Below are positions 36,970-37,662 of a DNA stretch of 37,662 bases, one piece after another. The notes under the pieces were generated by a model, which saw only the letters and a list, made by a program, of their open reading frames with translations, was not told the DNA's origin and searched no databases. Made by a program: the position numbers and the translations under genes. The first letter of the stretch is position 1. Every line of letters starts with the position of its first letter. The stretch comes from a virus: positions 1-37,662 of the IMG/VR virus record IMGVR_UViG_3300046512_000231; one strand, given 5' to 3'.

Positions 36970-37452
36970 ATGATCGGGGCAATGGAAGCGGTTTTGAAGC
37001 ACTGGGGTGAGCAATGCCGACTGAACGGTGAGAGCGGCGGTATGGGCAGCCCGATGGCGACCATCATGGAGTGGGGTGGGTCTGCACCTCGCGGTACACC
37101 GGGATCGCGGATCATCTTGGGTGCCGGCGCTGGGCCTGATGCGATTGCCCAGCAAGTTGGGGCTGCGCTGTCGGAAATCGGGCGGCAGGATGAGCAGGGT
37201 GAACGATTGATGCGGTTGGCCGGTTTGCGTTATGGCGATCATCCGGCGCCGACCTGGTTGATGCAGTTGCATCTGTTGGGGGTCGAGTCTAGGGCGAAAC
37301 AGACTTACTACGACCAGGTGCATCGCTTGCATGAGCGGCTGCTTGTTGTGCTGGCCGAGCGTGAAGATGCCCGTCAGTGGCTTACCGCTGGTCGGGGCGT
37401 TTTGCCTCAAAGTCTCCTCAAAGTTGCGTCAAAGTTGCGTCGAGTTGGATAA
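36970..37452 (+). CDS. Q-like late antiterminator
   Basis: ATG 36970 follows GGGGGGAAGGG; the frame is open further left only through the iterons. The 160-residue protein has an N-terminal AVLKHWGEQCRLNGESGGMG segment (aligned WG..CR....GM.SP text as in lambdoid Q-type and DUF1133 proteins). Near the end is an HTH-like part (PTWLMQLHLLGVESRAKQTY, then YDQVHRLHERLLVVLAE). It is the last early gene before the late leader and terminator, the place of Q. Its last codons contain the tandem 11-mers. It is an antiterminator or late activator by pattern and position. Confidence 0.6.
   Translation: MIGAMEAVLKHWGEQCRLNGESGGMGSPMATIMEWGGSAPRGTPGSRIILGAGAGPDAIAQQVGAALSEIGRQDEQGERLMRLAGLRYGDHPAPTWLMQLHLLGVESRAKQTYYDQVHRLHERLLVVLAEREDARQWLTAGRGVLPQSLLKVASKLRRVG
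37407..37450 (+). repeat. Tandem 11-mers, second copy
   Basis: This is the counterpart of 12-55: two identical TCAAAGTTGCG units flanked by degenerate ones at the end of the Q-like gene. The fourth unit reads TCGAGTTGGAT here, closer to the consensus than in the first copy. Confidence 0.6.
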
Positions 37453-37475
37453 CCGAAAATGCCCCCTTTTCGGTT
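37451..37475 (+). promoter_or_regulatory. Late-leader hairpin, second copy
   Basis: AACCGAAAA and TTTTCGGTT with loop TGCCCCC. The stem is unchanged relative to 56-80 and the single difference is in the loop. The left 16 bases recur in the attP arm at 24508. Confidence 0.5.
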
Positions 37476-37580
37476 CCGTACTCAAGGGGTAAAAAGTCAC
37501 CACGATATGAAATTTGCGCCTTGGGGCTGACCTCGCACGTGCTGTGCAGCTTCACCCGGCCACCCCTGAGCCGGTCACCT

Positions 37581-37603
37581 AACCCCGCTTCGGCGGGGTT
37601 TTT
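37581..37603 (+). terminator. Late terminator, second copy
   Basis: Identical to the terminator at 186-208 (AACCCCGC, TTCG, GCGGGG, T5). Confidence 0.85.
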
Positions 37604-37641
37604 ATTTTCGGCCCACTGGGTGTCTGCAATGGAGAATCAGC

Positions 37642-37662
37642 ATGAGCGAGCCGGCAACTATT
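37642..37662 (+). CDS. Start of holin gene, second copy (partial)
   Basis: The first seven codons (MSEPATI) equal those of the holin at 247-600; the window ends here. Confidence 0.8.

Larger units (their letters stand above)
37396..37662. repeat. Second copy of the window start
   Basis: These 267 bases repeat 1-267 with about eight substitutions and equal length. The mismatch cluster around 37558-37563 versus 163-168 looks like two offset short indels. See the finding on tandem or circular structure. Confidence 0.95.

Noticed and set aside
36638-36973. 111-codon open frame after the primase gene, and extension of the Q-like gene to ATG 36742
   Set aside because: Both are translations of the GTGTTGGGT repeats, with repeat-derived Cys/Trp/Gly/Val text; the Q-like gene has a better start at 36970 with a ribosome site.
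1-37662. Transposon or insertion sequence
   Set aside because: No transposase-like protein or terminal inverted repeats with target duplication were seen; the Mu-like resemblance is limited to tail genes.

Overview
WHAT IT IS. The window holds essentially one complete genome unit of a temperate tailed phage (myovirus) of a Pseudomonas-like host. Evidence: an HK97-type head module, a Mu-type contractile tail module, a CI/Cro switch, a tyrosine integrase, an attP core identical in form to the 3' end of a Pseudomonas-type tRNA-Cys(GCA), and a PrtN-like activator. Bases 1-267 return with about 8 mismatches at 37396-37662, so the unit is about 37,395 bp. The attP at about 24.6 kb keeps sites on both arms. 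The sequence is therefore either a circular or replicating phage genome opened near the late promoter, or the junction of two slightly different prophages integrated in tandem. LAYOUT. 1-246: end of a Q-like late antiterminator gene, tandem 11-mers, hairpin and terminator (late control region). 247-883: two holin-like genes. 883-1405: HNH endonuclease and probable cos region. 1406-9281: terminase, portal, S49 protease, capsid and connectors. 9296-21239: tail terminator, sheath, tube, frameshifted chaperone, tape measure, Mu-like baseplate, fibre and fibre chaperone. 21334-22268: SleB-type endolysin and nested Rz/Rz1 spanins. 22258-26090: AT-rich accessory cargo on both sides of attP, namely two membrane proteins, a decayed SRAP gene and a two-gene cassette. 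26219-31856 (leftward): early/lysogeny operon with integrase, DUF4224 protein, HD hydrolase, DUF2303, PrtN-like, KilAC-like and dNMP kinase genes. 31989-33116: CI repressor and Cro. 33255-36641 (rightward): CII-like regulator, zinc-finger protein and primase-helicase. 36642-36969: GT-rich iteron-like array, a candidate replication origin. 36970-37452: Q-like gene, closing the circle onto the late region. HOW IT WORKS TOGETHER (inference). CI holds two divergent early transcripts off. Rightward transcription makes Cro, CII-like, DksA-like, replication protein and finally the Q-like protein. Q would act on its own 3' end and late leader to carry polymerase through the terminator at 186-208 into holin, packaging, head, tail and lysis genes. 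The leftward operon serves excision, nucleotide metabolism and regulation. MOST INTERESTING. (i) A repeated leader hairpin whose loop (CCTCTCACCAAAGA) is conserved while its stem sequence changes but stays paired; it occurs in three intergenic or 5'-leader positions plus one weak form. (ii) A two-gene cassette next to attP, a 2-TM protein and an LPO_1073/Vpar_1526-like protein sharing an IQAGG(D/N)V motif, a candidate undescribed phage-defence or membrane effector pair. (iii) An opposing membrane protein resembling retron-Ec48-type effectors, with no reverse transcriptase present.
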